Counted from the stretch's first letter, positions 16,677 to 26,371 are shown. The stretch: DNA of 64,000 bases from Gemella sp. GH3 (GCF_013415425.1 NZ_JACBYC010000163.1:1-64000), one strand, 5' to 3'. Notes: a model not told the origin generated them from the letters alone. Numbers and translations: made by a program.

Positions 16677-17543
16677 TTATTTACTAAATTCCCACAAAGC
16701 TTTCATATCTTCTCTTAATTCTTCATAAGTCCACGACTTCAGTGATTTTCCTAGACTATTTGGATCGTTGATAATATATTGTCCATTATCATCAATACCT
16801 ACTATTAAAACTATATGCCCTACAGTAGTAAATTTTCCAGGATTTACTGACATAATAACAGGATTACCACTATTTAAAGATTTATCTAAAGAATCCTTAT
16901 TCAAAGTAAGGCGTTTAGTTTTTATATTATAGTAATTTGCAATGTAATCAAAAAACGACCAACTAGTTCCATACTTTGTATAATAACCCGCTTCATTTTC
17001 AATTTTTGCTATTACATTAGGTGTTATAGTTTCATCATTTAAAAGTCCACTAAATGCCATAGCTACAGAAGTTGGTCCACATCCACCTACTGCAATATCG
17101 TCATTTCCTAAAGAATCATGTGCCCATCTTCTATCCCATTGAATATAATATGGATATTTTCTTCTTAAAGTCACTGTTTCTCCGTACTCAAAATTTACTC
17201 TTTCATTATTCAGATAACCTACTATATACTCTGTAATGTCTTTATTATTTGCTAACATTTTTTGTTGAGTAAACGGTAATCTATTTATATTATCATATAT
17301 ATACTTTCCTTTATCATTATTATGAGAATATTGCTCTAAGTCATTATTAATATCTATATCAGAAGTTAAAAAAGGATAAGGTTGTTCAACTCCTTTAATA
17401 TTATCACGATAAATTACTTCAGCTTTTGCAGATTCAGTAACATTATTATAAATATTGCTGTTATCATAAATATCTTTAACTCCTATGCTATAAATTAACA
17501 TAACTACGACAGTAGCAATAAATAAAAAATATTTTTTAAACAT
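16677..17543 (-). CDS. Secreted or anchored C39-like (papain-fold) peptidase
   Basis: A 288-residue protein with an N-terminal hydrophobic anchor or signal segment (about 5-22) and a C39_2-type papain-fold domain (about 128-288). The catalytic set is intact: Gln135 (YYIQWDRRW), Cys155 in GGCGPTSVAM, His243 in VGHIVLIVG and Asn/Asp259-260 in INDP. I prefer the ATG at 17543 (AAGAGGAG ten bases upstream); the upstream in-frame start at 17603 lies inside the DMT gene and breaks the signal segment. Substrate is unknown; wall peptides or secreted proteins are possible. It is a paralogue of the C-terminal domain of the LytH-like protein. It is last in a run beginning at the DNA-repair gene. Confidence 0.75.
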   Translation of the reverse strand: MFKKYFLFIATVVVMLIYSIGVKDIYDNSNIYNNVTESAKAEVIYRDNIKGVEQPYPFLTSDIDINNDLEQYSHNNDKGKYIYDNINRLPFTQQKMLANNKDITEYIVGYLNNERVNFEYGETVTLRRKYPYYIQWDRRWAHDSLGNDDIAVGGCGPTSVAMAFSGLLNDETITPNVIAKIENEAGYYTKYGTSWSFFDYIANYYNIKTKRLTLNKDSLDKSLNSGNPVIMSVNPGKFTTVGHIVLIVGIDDNGQYIINDPNSLGKSLKSWTYEELREDMKALWEFSK

Positions 17544-17569
17544 ACTAAAATTACTCCTCTTAAAATGAT

Positions 17570-18430
17570 TTATTTTTTTACAGAAATTAATAATCCCATA
17601 CAAATTATTACTATATAACCGATTATAGCATAAAAATCAGGAACCTCTAAAAAAAATATATATCCTAATAATCCTGCAAATATTATTTGACTATAATCAA
17701 AAACAGAAATACTTTTTGCAGCGGCGAATCTGTAAGCATAAGTTATTCCAAATTGTCCTATTGTAGCAAAAATACCAACAAGTAACAACATAATAAACTG
17801 ATACGTAGTCATAGGTCTAAAGTCAAATACAACAAAAGGTAAAACTACTATGCAAGAAAATAAAGAAAATGAAAAAATTATAAATTCTGGTGAAATTTTT
17901 CTTCCACCCAAATATCTTATTGATGTATATGCTGCACCAGCACAAAAAGCTCCCAAAAGGGCAAATAATGCACCTAATGATATAAAATTTCCTAATCCTG
18001 GTTTTATTACTAACAATATACCTAAAAAAGCACATAAAATTGCTAGTATTTCTTTAAATGTCATTTTTTCATTAAAAAGAAAATAAGATAAGATTAAAAC
18101 AACAAAAGGCGACAATCTCTGAATTACTGAAGCATCGGCTAAATTAATATTACTAATAGCATAAAAATTAAAAAGTAAACCTATAGTTCCGAAAAAAGAC
18201 CTTAATAAAAGTACAAAAAAGTCTTTTTTATTTTTTGGAAAAACAACATTTTTATAATTATTAATTATCGGTATAGCTGAAACTATTAACGAAATAAAAT
18301 TTCTAAAAAAAGACTTTTGCATAACGGGTAAGTCACCTGAAAGTTTAACGAATACTGCCATAAAAGAAAATCCTATCCCTGACAATAAAATACATATTAC
18401 ACCTAAAAATATATTATTTTGTTTATCCAT
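17570..18430 (-). CDS. DMT-superfamily permease (EamA type)
   Basis: A 286-residue membrane protein with about ten transmembrane helices in two EamA-like halves. The N-terminal half begins GVICILLSGIGFSFMAVFVKL, and a second repeat begins near residue 145. EamA proteins export or import small metabolites; no substrate can be read here. It is six bases downstream of the DUF2130 gene and 26 bases upstream of the C39 peptidase start, so co-transcription is likely, although no functional link is clear. Confidence 0.8.
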   Translation of the reverse strand: MDKQNNIFLGVICILLSGIGFSFMAVFVKLSGDLPVMQKSFFRNFISLIVSAIPIINNYKNVVFPKNKKDFFVLLLRSFFGTIGLLFNFYAISNINLADASVIQRLSPFVVLILSYFLFNEKMTFKEILAILCAFLGILLVIKPGLGNFISLGALFALLGAFCAGAAYTSIRYLGGRKISPEFIIFSFSLFSCIVVLPFVVFDFRPMTTYQFIMLLLVGIFATIGQFGITYAYRFAAAKSISVFDYSQIIFAGLLGYIFFLEVPDFYAIIGYIVIICMGLLISVKK

Positions 18431-18435
18431 AGATA

Positions 18436-19788
18436 TTAATTTAAGTTATCTCCATTATTTTTTAGCTCTTCAAACTTGGCCTTCATTGTTGGATTTTTTC
18501 TAACTAATTTTTTTACAGTTAAATCATCTGCTTTATTATTAGCTAAACGTAAATTTCTATCAGACGATAATAAAGCATCTTTTGTTTTTTCCAAATGATT
18601 TATAGTTTTGTCTATTTCTTCTATAGCCTCTTTAAATCTACGACTAGCTAATTCATAGTTTTTACTAAATGCTGTTTTAAATTTATCTAAATCATTTTCA
18701 AAATTAGTTATATCAATATTCTGCTCTCTAATTAAGGCTAACTCTTTTTTGTAAGATAATGAATTTAAAGCTGCATTTCTAAGAAGTGTGATTATAGGTA
18801 TGAAAAATTGAGGTCTTATGACATACATTTTTTCATAGTTATAAGATACATCCACTATTCCATTATTATAAAAATCATTATCTGCCTCTAACATAGAAAC
18901 TAAAATAGCATATTCACATTTTTTTTCTCTTCTATCTTTATCTAATTCTTTGAAAAAATGATCATTTTTCTTTTTAGTCGCAGTTTCATCACCCTCGTTT
19001 TTCATTTCAAACATTATAGAAATAATCTCTATACCATTTTCATCGTATTCTCTATATATGTAGTCACCTTTACTTCCTGTTTTGGCATCATTATCTTTAC
19101 CAAATTCTGCATTAGGGAAAGCAGACATTCTTATTTGATTAAATTGAATTTCACAATGTTGTTCTAAACTTTCTCCTATCATCTTTGTCGATTGTTTAGC
19201 TTTAAAATCTTTGTAAAAAGCAATTAAATCCTCTTTTTGTTTTAATTCTAGTTCATATTTCTCTTTAATATTTTTTTTCTCTAATTCTGCTTCCAAGTCT
19301 TTATTGTTTAATTTATTTGTTATCTCAAAAATTTGCTTATCTTTTTCTGATAGTATTGTTGTAATTTCTATAGCTTTTTCTTGATCTTTATCTTTTGATA
19401 ATTTATCTAGTTCAAAATTTTTCTTAACTTCTAATTCCCTATTTTTTGATTCTAATTCAATTATTTTTCTCTTATTTTCTTCTAATTCCTCTTTTATTTT
19501 ATTAGATAGCTTAGTTAACTCCAATTCTTTATTTTTATCACTATTTTCTAATTCCGATTTAAGCTTAGATATTATTATTTCTTTTTTTGAAATATCTTCA
19601 TTAAGAGAATTTTTAAATTTTTCTTCCATCAATTTTAATTCATTTTTATGTTGCTCTTCTATATGAATAACTCTTTTAGATAGTTCTTTTTCAAATTCTT
19701 TATTACGTATCTGATCAACTATATTAGCATATTTCATTTCATCAATAGTAAATGCTGTTCCACAGCTAGGACATTTTATATCGTTCAT
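18436..19788 (-). CDS. DUF2130 protein: zinc-ribbon-like start, coiled coil, nuclease-like domain
   Basis: A 450-residue cytoplasmic protein. It starts with a partial zinc-ribbon (CPSCGTAF, residues 6-13), followed by a long Glu/Lys-rich coiled coil (about 30-200) and the DUF2130 domain (about 200-400). That domain contains GESLEQ (Glu206), a conserved GDY (Asp242) and FEMK (Glu261, Lys263), the spacing expected of a PD-(D/E)XK nuclease core. The nuclease idea is inference; the DUF is functionally uncharacterised to my knowledge. The gene sits between msrB and a permease in a run that starts with a DNA-alkylation-repair gene, which is at least compatible with a DNA-related role. Confidence 0.75.
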   Translation of the reverse strand: MNDIKCPSCGTAFTIDEMKYANIVDQIRNKEFEKELSKRVIHIEEQHKNELKLMEEKFKNSLNEDISKKEIIISKLKSELENSDKNKELELTKLSNKIKEELEENKRKIIELESKNRELEVKKNFELDKLSKDKDQEKAIEITTILSEKDKQIFEITNKLNNKDLEAELEKKNIKEKYELELKQKEDLIAFYKDFKAKQSTKMIGESLEQHCEIQFNQIRMSAFPNAEFGKDNDAKTGSKGDYIYREYDENGIEIISIMFEMKNEGDETATKKKNDHFFKELDKDRREKKCEYAILVSMLEADNDFYNNGIVDVSYNYEKMYVIRPQFFIPIITLLRNAALNSLSYKKELALIREQNIDITNFENDLDKFKTAFSKNYELASRRFKEAIEEIDKTINHLEKTKDALLSSDRNLRLANNKADDLTVKKLVRKNPTMKAKFEELKNNGDNLN

Positions 19789-19799
19789 AATGTCTCTCC

Positions 19800-20234
19800 T
19801 TATTCATTATCAAAAATTTTTTTATATTCTCCGTATCCTTCTTCATCCATATTATCATAAGGAATAAATTTCAAAGAAGCTGAATTAATGCAATAGCGTA
19901 ACCCACCTTTTTCTTCTGGTCCATCTGGAAATACATGATCTAAGTGTGAATTACTATCTTTACTTCGTACCTCTATTCTATTCATTCCATAAGAATAATC
20001 TTTATACTCTTTTAACATATCTGTAGATATTGGTTTAGAAAATGCTGGCCAACCACAACCAGAATTAAATTTATCTTGTGAAGAAAATAAAACTTCTCCC
20101 CCAACCACATCAACATATATCCCTTTCTCATAAAAATCATTATATTCTCCTGAATACGGTGCTTCAGTAGCATTATTTTGAGTTACCTCATAAGATAAAT
20201 CTCCTATACGTTTTCTTAAATCTTCTTTTTTCAT
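19800..20234 (-). CDS. msrB: Peptide-methionine (R)-S-oxide reductase MsrB
   Basis: MsrB repairs the R epimer of oxidised methionine in proteins. All family signatures are present in 144 residues: [11 protein letters not shown] with Cys60, [10 protein letters not shown] (97-106), and RYCINSASL with the catalytic Cys115. The structural CxxC zinc pairs of some MsrBs are absent. It is a stand-alone domain, not fused to MsrA. It lies between the alkylation-repair gene (15 bases) and the DUF2130 gene (11 bases), so it is probably in a small damage-repair operon. Confidence 0.95.
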   Translation of the reverse strand: MKKEDLRKRIGDLSYEVTQNNATEAPYSGEYNDFYEKGIYVDVVGGEVLFSSQDKFNSGCGWPAFSKPISTDMLKEYKDYSYGMNRIEVRSKDSNSHLDHVFPDGPEEKGGLRYCINSASLKFIPYDNMDEEGYGEYKKIFDNE

Positions 20235-20249
20235 TATGGAATACCCCTC

Positions 20250-20918
20250 TTATTTATTTTTCCTATTTAATAAAGCTGCTATCCAATCTGGTGCATAAGC
20301 TGATGTACAACCTTTAGATACTTTTTGATCTTTATAAACTGACAATTCTTCTCCCAAAGAAATACAATATTCTAAATAGTTATCATAGTTAATTGCTATA
20401 GTTACTAAACAGTGATTCATTACCCATTTAACTAAATCAGGAGAACTGACTAAATTTTCTTTTATTTCTTTTAAAATCAATTCTATTTCTTCGTTAGTTG
20501 CTTGTTTACTCGCAAAATATTTTACTCTCAACTTCCAAGATAGTCGATTATAAATAATAGAATCCATAGTTGAGAAATTATTCATTATGTCTTTCCAACA
20601 AAGACTATTAAATATAACTTTTTCTGTAAAAGAATCCAATACTGTCAAAGATATATTTTTATTCACCAAAAAATCAATATCGTTTATATTTAATTTCTGT
20701 GAATCAAATAATTGAACTGCTAATAACATTGCATCTAAATTTTTTGTTTCCCATAATTGCTTTGCTAATTTATTATTAATTTTTAATTTTTTAGCTATTT
20801 TATTTATTTCACCTTTTAACACACCATAATATGGTTTAGGTTCATTATTTTTTTCATATCTTTTAATTACTGATTTGTTAGATTTATTTTCTAATTCTGT
20901 TAATACATCTTTTATCAT
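20250..20918 (-). CDS. DNA alkylation repair protein (AlkD-like HEAT repeats)
   Basis: A 222-residue, all-helical protein. The order LAKQLWETKNLDAMLLAVQLF near the N-terminus and the C-terminal KGCTSAYAPDWIAALL match the DNA-alkylation-repair (AlkD/AlkC-like) family, in which HEAT repeats hold damaged DNA for base excision. I cannot assign catalytic residues with certainty, so glycosylase activity is inferred from the family. AGAGGT precedes the ATG. The start codon is only about 20 bases beyond the tmRNA terminator, leaving no obvious room for a promoter. Confidence 0.7.
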   Translation of the reverse strand: MIKDVLTELENKSNKSVIKRYEKNNEPKPYYGVLKGEINKIAKKLKINNKLAKQLWETKNLDAMLLAVQLFDSQKLNINDIDFLVNKNISLTVLDSFTEKVIFNSLCWKDIMNNFSTMDSIIYNRLSWKLRVKYFASKQATNEEIELILKEIKENLVSSPDLVKWVMNHCLVTIAINYDNYLEYCISLGEELSVYKDQKVSKGCTSAYAPDWIAALLNRKNK

Positions 20919-20938
20919 TAGTACCTCTACAAATAATA

Positions 20939-20984
20939 TTAAAAAATATTTCCTAATCTAGCGATTTACCACTATTCTAGGAAA
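20939..20984 (-). terminator. tmRNA terminator
   Basis: Minus strand: TTTCCTA ... TAGGAAA outer stem with an inner TAGTG/CGCTA stem, followed by TATTTTTTAATATT. It lies about 40 bases downstream of the tmRNA 3' end. Confidence 0.8.
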
Positions 20985-21024
20985 CATTCATAAATAAAAA
21001 TACAATATACACTTATAAATAAAA

Positions 21025-21379
21025 TGGAGATGGCGGGATTTGAACCCGCGTCCAAAAACACCTCTCCCTAGCTTCTACACGTTTAGTTTATTTATTAAAT
21101 TTAATTTTTTATATAAGCCAACAAACAGGCTGTAAAAAACGAGCTTGATTATCTTATTCTTTAATTCTACAAGCTGAAGAATTAAAACGTAGGTTGTTAT
21201 TTAATGAACCGATTATCTTTATCACAACCAAATAAAGTAATCAGCCTTTAGCTAATTAAGCTGCTAAAGCTAATGATTTATTGTTGTCAGTTATATTTAA
21301 ACTGTTGTGTTTTTGAAGAGACAACCCTCTTACGTGCCACTAGACAGACTAGCATCCCTGTCGAATCCTAAACATCCCC
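21025..21379 (-). ncRNA. ssrA: Transfer-messenger RNA (tmRNA)
   Basis: tmRNA rescues stalled ribosomes and tags the truncated product. The 5' end GGGGAUG pairs with CAUCUCC near the 3' end, and the T-arm sequence GGTTCAAATCCCGCC is present. The short open frame inside ends GAC AAC AAT AAA TCA TTA GCT TTA GCA GCT TAA, giving the tag DNNKSLALAA, which ends in the usual LAA-type degron; the GAC resume codon is inferred from Staphylococcus-type tmRNAs. The terminal CCA is not encoded (genomic sequence continues ATTTT), so it must be added after transcription. Confidence 0.93.
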
Positions 21380-21394
21380 TAGTTTATAAAAATT

Positions 21395-21403
21395 ATTATA
21401 GCA
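21395..21403 (-). promoter_or_regulatory. Extended -10 promoter of tmRNA
   Basis: TGC TATAAT on the minus strand, 16 bases upstream of the mature 5' end, consistent with a short precursor trimmed by RNase P. The -35 region falls in the ftsZ terminator U-tract. Confidence 0.5.
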
Positions 21404-21415
21404 TAATAAAACAAA

Positions 21416-21443
21416 AAAGTGAAGATATAAATACCTTCACTTT
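21416..21443 (-). terminator. Terminator after ftsZ
   Basis: AAAGTGAAG / CTTCACTTT stem with a 10-base loop and TTTTTTG after it on the minus strand, 16 bases beyond the ftsZ stop. Confidence 0.8.
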
Positions 21444-21458
21444 CCTACATAACGTTTA

Positions 21459-22556
21459 TTAAATATCTCTTCTTCTTGTTCTACGAGGACGTGGAAACAT
21501 TTCTGAATCTGCTTCGTCTTTCCCGTAATTACTTGTAAATGTTGAAGTAGCTGTTGGTTGAACTCTTTGCATAGCTTCTCTCTCAGAAGAACTATCACTA
21601 TCAAAACCAGTTGCTATAACAGTTACAACAATTTCATCAGTTTCTTCTAATGCTTCATTAATTACTGTACCGAAAATCATATTTACTTCTTCATCACTAG
21701 CTTCTTGAACAATACTTGCTGCAGCTTGAGCTTCAAATAAACTTAATGAAGGTCCACCTGTTATATTTAGTAATACACCTTTTGCTCCAACAATTGAAGT
21801 TTCTAATAAAGGTGAAGATATAGCTTTCTTAGCTGCTTCAATAGCTCTGTTTTCTCCAGATGATACACCTATTCCCATAAGTGCAGAACCTTGATCAGAC
21901 ATTATAGCTTTAACATCAGCAAAGTCAAGGTTAACTGCTCCAGAAACATTGATTAAATCAGAGATACCTTGAACCCCTTGACGAAGAACATTATCAGCTT
22001 CAACGAATGCTTGCATCATAGGCGTAGATTTATCAACAATATCTAGTAATCTATCATTTGGTATAACTATAAGAGTATCAACTGCTCCTTTTAATGCATT
22101 AATACCTGCAGTTGATTGAACTTGACGTTTTTTCCCTTCAAAGTTAAATGGGCGAGTAACTACACCTACAGTTAAAGCTCCTAGCTCTTTTGCTATGCTT
22201 GCAACTATAGGAGCAGCTCCTGTACCTGTTCCTCCTCCCATACCAGAAGTAACAAATACCATATCAGCACCTTCTAAAGCAGCCTCAATTTTATCCTTAG
22301 TTTCTTCAGCAGCCTTACGTCCTACCTCTGGATTAGCTCCTGCTCCTAAGCCTTTTGTTAATTTTTCACCTATTTGTATTCTTACATCAGCTTTTGATTT
22401 TCTAAGTGCTTGAGCGTCTGTATTAACTGCGATAAATTCTACGTTTTGAACACCACTTTCTACCATGCGGTCTACGGCGTTTCCACCTCCACCACCTACT
22501 CCTACTACTTTAATAACTGCTGATTGTGTAAATTCACTGTCAAATAACATATTCAT
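21459..22556 (-). CDS. ftsZ: Cell division GTPase FtsZ
   Basis: FtsZ polymerises into the cytokinetic ring. The 365-residue protein has the tubulin signature [13 protein letters not shown], the N-terminal [14 protein letters not shown] nucleotide loop and the T7 loop region with [12 protein letters not shown] short linker leads to the basic C-terminal peptide [10 protein letters not shown], shorter and more basic than usual. AGGAGG is 13 bases upstream of ATG 22556; a second in-frame ATG two codons later has worse spacing. It is last in the division cluster, 23 bases after ftsA, and is followed by a terminator. Confidence 0.98.
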   Translation of the reverse strand: MNMLFDSEFTQSAVIKVVGVGGGGGNAVDRMVESGVQNVEFIAVNTDAQALRKSKADVRIQIGEKLTKGLGAGANPEVGRKAAEETKDKIEAALEGADMVFVTSGMGGGTGTGAAPIVASIAKELGALTVGVVTRPFNFEGKKRQVQSTAGINALKGAVDTLIVIPNDRLLDIVDKSTPMMQAFVEADNVLRQGVQGISDLINVSGAVNLDFADVKAIMSDQGSALMGIGVSSGENRAIEAAKKAISSPLLETSIVGAKGVLLNITGGPSLSLFEAQAAASIVQEASDEEVNMIFGTVINEALEETDEIVVTVIATGFDSDSSSEREAMQRVQPTATSTFTSNYGKDEADSEMFPRPRRTRRRDI

Positions 22557-22579
22557 AACTATTTATTTTCCTCCTAATT

Positions 22580-23914
22580 TTATTCGAATAACGAACTATA
22601 TCTTTTTCTTAATTTATCAAATAATCCATCTTTTTCAATTTGATCATCATCTTCTTCTAAATAATCTTCTTTATCCGAAAAATTTTCTTGATCTATATTT
22701 ATTTCTTCTATATTCTCTATTTTCTCAAAATCAGTATTTGGAGTTTCATTAGCAACTATTGCATCTCCAAAACTTTGATATCCAAACAATGTTTCTATAT
22801 TATAACTACTAGTTAAAGTTCCTACAGCTACTGCTAGTTCTGGAGAATTAGCTCCTATAATTTTTGGAGTTCCTATACGAACATTCATTTTTTTCAACAT
22901 ATCTCTAGTAAGTTCTAATACACCCGGCATTAAGGTAGTTCCACCTGTCAGCACTACATTTCCTTTAATTCTATTAATACCAGCTTTTCTAAGAACATCA
23001 AAAGATCTTAAAATAATTTCTTCAACAACCTCTTCTATGTAATCTGATAATTCTTTTTGTGTAAATGGTTCTTCATCTTCTGCCAAATTATCTAAATGTA
23101 TAATTACATCATCAGAGGCCATATCATAAAAACTATGACCTTGAGTTACTTTTATTTCTTCTGCTTTTTTGTTAGATACATTTAAAACGTCAGAAATAAC
23201 TCTTGTTATATCATCTCCTGCTAAGTCTATAGATTGAGATAGTTGTAAAATATTATCTTCAAAGTAACTTATGGTAGTAATACCTGCTCCAATGTCTATA
23301 ATTACAGAACCATAATCTCTTTCATCATCACTAAGCAACAACTCTCCCAAGCAATGTGACGTACAGAAAGTTTCATTACAATCTACTCGTAACTTCTCTA
23401 TACTTTTATATATAGTATGTAAATGTGTCTTTGAAGTCAATACTCTATTTCCAGTTAATTCAAAAGAGTTATGTACAGTCATACCTTTTGGCTTATTTAT
23501 CTTCTCTATATCATCAATTCGATAATAATCTGGAATTACTTGTACTACTTCTCGTTCTCTAGGTAATGGTAATATTTTTGCTTCTTCTACTACTTCTTCT
23601 ATATCTCTACCATCAATATCATGCTTATTATCAAATCTAATCTCTGCTACACTTTTTTTAATATGAGTGTGTACGCTTGGAACAGCGATATAAAGTGACC
23701 TTATCTCTTTATTAGCTTCATTCTTAGCTATTTCTAATGCTTTTTCAATATCTCTAGATGCATTCTCAACATCAACTATATTTCCTCGCTTTATAGCATT
23801 AGTTTTAACAATTCCTACACCTAATATGTTCAATTTTTCATATGCCACATCTGCTATAATTACCTTTATGCTAGAAGATCCCAAATCAAGTGCAGTATAT
23901 AATTGTGAACTCAA
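22580..23914 (-). CDS. ftsA: Cell division protein FtsA
   Basis: FtsA is the actin-like protein that tethers FtsZ to the membrane. It shows the actin-fold phosphate loop YTALDLGSSSIKVIIAD at the start, an SHS2 (1C) insertion, and VVLTGGTTLMPGVLEL near residue 320. The C-terminal region is long and very acidic before a short end with KLRKRYSSLFE, probably the amphipathic membrane-targeting helix. I prefer TTG at 23914: AAGGGGTG lies six bases upstream, whereas GTG 23923 would overlap that ribosome binding site. The next start in the operon is ftsZ. Confidence 0.96.
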   Translation of the reverse strand: MSSQLYTALDLGSSSIKVIIADVAYEKLNILGVGIVKTNAIKRGNIVDVENASRDIEKALEIAKNEANKEIRSLYIAVPSVHTHIKKSVAEIRFDNKHDIDGRDIEEVVEEAKILPLPREREVVQVIPDYYRIDDIEKINKPKGMTVHNSFELTGNRVLTSKTHLHTIYKSIEKLRVDCNETFCTSHCLGELLLSDDERDYGSVIIDIGAGITTISYFEDNILQLSQSIDLAGDDITRVISDVLNVSNKKAEEIKVTQGHSFYDMASDDVIIHLDNLAEDEEPFTQKELSDYIEEVVEEIILRSFDVLRKAGINRIKGNVVLTGGTTLMPGVLELTRDMLKKMNVRIGTPKIIGANSPELAVAVGTLTSSYNIETLFGYQSFGDAIVANETPNTDFEKIENIEEINIDQENFSDKEDYLEEDDDQIEKDGLFDKLRKRYSSLFE

Positions 23915-23994
23915 GCTAAACACCCCTTCCTATAAATTCTATATGTTTACTAGTAAAGCTGGCAATATACAGCCAATTATGATTACTATGTAAG

Positions 23995-24003
23995 ATTATA
24001 ACA
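23995..24003 (-). promoter_or_regulatory. Extended -10 promoter for ftsA-ftsZ
   Basis: TGT TATAAT on the minus strand within the 234-base divIB-ftsA gap, about 80 bases from the ftsA start. This is the only large gap in the division cluster, so ftsAZ is likely to have its own promoter here. Confidence 0.5.
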
Positions 24004-24148
24004 TAAAATCCAAAAAAAAAGTATTAAAATATAGAAAAAATTGAATTTTTTTGATTAAAATTTTGTTACAAAACATTTTTCTATAAATAATACTTTATTA
24101 TATGTTCTTATTGATATTCATTGTGTACAGGTCTAAATTTTCACTTAT

Positions 24149-25000
24149 TTAATTATTTCTTTTTTCTTTATTGTTATCTTCGTTATTTTCCGATTTTACA
24201 TCTTTGCTTTTTTGTAAAATATCTTTTATTTTATTCTCTTTTAATTTATTACTTTTTTCTGTCTCTAAATAAGATCCATTTATTAAATTCAATATAGTAC
24301 CTTTTTTATCATCAATATGTTGCGACATCTCGAAATAATAATTTAACTTGGACGAAAAATTGCTAACATTTATTTTTACACGTTGTCCATCTTTCATATA
24401 AACCAGTGCAACTTGTTCATTATCTCTATCGTCTACAATTTCTGAAATTTGCATTAATATTTCTTCTTTTAATTCTATTAAATTTTTCAGTAGTTCTTGT
24501 TTTTTAGTGGCATTTTCAAAGTTTGTTAAAATAGGAAGATCAAGTTGTTTACTTAATTTACCATTATGTATATTTCCATCACTCATAATAATATTATAAT
24601 TATTATCTGCTTTTTCTCTTGCTATTAATCTTTTTTCTTTTATATCTATATTTATAGTCTGCAACCATTTAGTAGTTACGGATACACTTTCTACTATGTT
24701 ATAATTTTCTTTTATTTTATTCTCAAACTTATCTTCGTCAACATCCCAAATTTTAACATCATTATTTATTGCAGTTGTATTTTGTATATCTTCTTCTGTC
24801 AATTGAACTAATCCTGTAATATTAATATTTTTTAATTTTACATATGAACTATTTAGAAAAATAAAAACTAAAATCCCAAATACAACAACTAATGAAAATA
24901 TAATTATTTCTATATTTCTCTTTTTCTTATATCTAGATAAAGCTGTTTTATGATTTTTATCTCTAGATTTTTGTAGTAATTTTTTATTCTTTAAATTCAT
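24149..25000 (-). CDS. divIB: Cell division protein DivIB/FtsQ
   Basis: DivIB is a bitopic divisome protein that links FtsL/DivIC to septal wall synthesis. The 283 residues show a basic cytoplasmic N-terminus, one TM segment (about 31-49), then a POTRA domain starting VKLKNINITGLVQLTEEDI and a beta domain. The C-terminal tail is highly charged (Lys/Glu/Asn), typical for Firmicutes DivIB. The ATG follows the murD stop directly, so it is probably translationally coupled. About 150 bases after its stop comes the ftsAZ promoter. Confidence 0.92.
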   Translation of the reverse strand: MNLKNKKLLQKSRDKNHKTALSRYKKKRNIEIIIFSLVVVFGILVFIFLNSSYVKLKNINITGLVQLTEEDIQNTTAINNDVKIWDVDEDKFENKIKENYNIVESVSVTTKWLQTINIDIKEKRLIAREKADNNYNIIMSDGNIHNGKLSKQLDLPILTNFENATKKQELLKNLIELKEEILMQISEIVDDRDNEQVALVYMKDGQRVKINVSNFSSKLNYYFEMSQHIDDKKGTILNLINGSYLETEKSNKLKENKIKDILQKSKDVKSENNEDNNKEKRNN

Positions 25001-26371
25001 TTATATCAACTCTTTTTTTATTTTATTGTAGGTATCAATAAATTCCTGTCCTCTGACTTCAAAATTTTTATATTGATCCCAAGAAGCACATGCTGGAGAC
25101 AATAGTATAACATCTCCTTTATTAGCTAATTTAGTTGCTAATTCAGTTGCTTCTTCTACATTATAACATTTATGTGAAGGAATGTCGTTTGCTAACCCTA
25201 AGTTGTATAAGGTATCCTTTGTTTCTCCAATGGAAATTAATTCCTTAACTACATTAAATCCAGATTCAAGTTCTGATAAATCTATACTTCTTTCTTGACC
25301 ACCACATATTAAAATGACATTTCTATCAAAACCACTAAGTGCTTTTAGAGTTGAAGAAGGATTAGTAGCTTTTGAATCATTGTAATATTTTATACCATCT
25401 ATCGTCCCTAAAAATTGAAGTCTGTGTTTTACACCTTTAAAATTATATAAAACTTTTTGAATACTGTTTACACTAGCATTTTCTAATATTGCCATTAAAG
25501 ATGCCGTTATTGCATTTTCTAAGTTATGCTCACCAGGTAAGCTTAATTTTTTTACATCAAAAATATTCATTCCATCATATTTTAATATACCATCTTCTAC
25601 ATATGCCTGCGCTTCTTTGTTATTAAAAGTACTATAATATATTACTTTAGATTTAATATCATCTTCTAAGTATAATTCCTTGTCTTTAATATTTAAAATT
25701 AAATAATCTTCTTCTGTTTGATTTTTAAAAATTCTCTTTTTTATATTATGGTATTCTTCAACATTATTATGATAATCTAAGTGACTTACTCCTAAATTTG
25801 TAATGGTAGCAATGTGTGGTCTGAATTTATCTACACCATTTAATTGAAATGATGATATTTCCATAACTATTGAGGAATTATCTCTGTTATCATATGCAAC
25901 TTCTATTGCTGGATAACCTATATTACCCGCTAATTTAACATTTTCATTTTCTAATTTTAATATTTCATAAAGCATAGTAGTTGTTGTTGTTTTTCCATTA
26001 GTTCCAGTTATAGCTAGTATATTATAATCATATAATATACTAGCTAATTCTACTTCAGTTATTATTTCTATATTACGATTAATAGCTTCTTTTAAAAATT
26101 CTATTTTATAAGGTATTCCTGGATTTTTTATTATTAGATCAACATTATCTATTAAATCTATCGGATGTCCTCCTGAAATGATACTTACACCTAAACTTTC
26201 AAGATAAAGAGCATCTTCATTATTAGATAAATCATCTGCTGCATTAACTGTAACATTAATACCTAATTTATTCAAAATCAAAGCACTTTTATAGCCACTT
26301 CTAGCAAATCCTAAAATTAAAATATTCTTATTTTTTAATTCTTCTAAAATATTATTATTATTATTATTCAT
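25001..26371 (-). CDS. murD: UDP-MurNAc-L-alanine:D-glutamate ligase MurD
   Basis: MurD adds D-Glu to the peptidoglycan precursor in the cytoplasm. In 456 residues it shows the Mur ligase ATP loop ITGTNGKTTTTTM, a ligase motif SSFQL, the NAITASLMAI stretch and YNDSKATNP, all in order. It starts at ATG 26371 as TAATG, sharing one base with the mraY stop, with GGAG seven bases upstream inside mraY. Residues 2-7 are six Asn encoded by a pure AAT repeat, an unusual extension of the N-terminus. Confidence 0.97.
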   Translation of the reverse strand: MNNNNNNILEELKNKNILILGFARSGYKSALILNKLGINVTVNAADDLSNNEDALYLESLGVSIISGGHPIDLIDNVDLIIKNPGIPYKIEFLKEAINRNIEIITEVELASILYDYNILAITGTNGKTTTTTMLYEILKLENENVKLAGNIGYPAIEVAYDNRDNSSIVMEISSFQLNGVDKFRPHIATITNLGVSHLDYHNNVEEYHNIKKRIFKNQTEEDYLILNIKDKELYLEDDIKSKVIYYSTFNNKEAQAYVEDGILKYDGMNIFDVKKLSLPGEHNLENAITASLMAILENASVNSIQKVLYNFKGVKHRLQFLGTIDGIKYYNDSKATNPSSTLKALSGFDRNVILICGGQERSIDLSELESGFNVVKELISIGETKDTLYNLGLANDIPSHKCYNVEEATELATKLANKGDVILLSPACASWDQYKNFEVRGQEFIDTYNKIKKELI

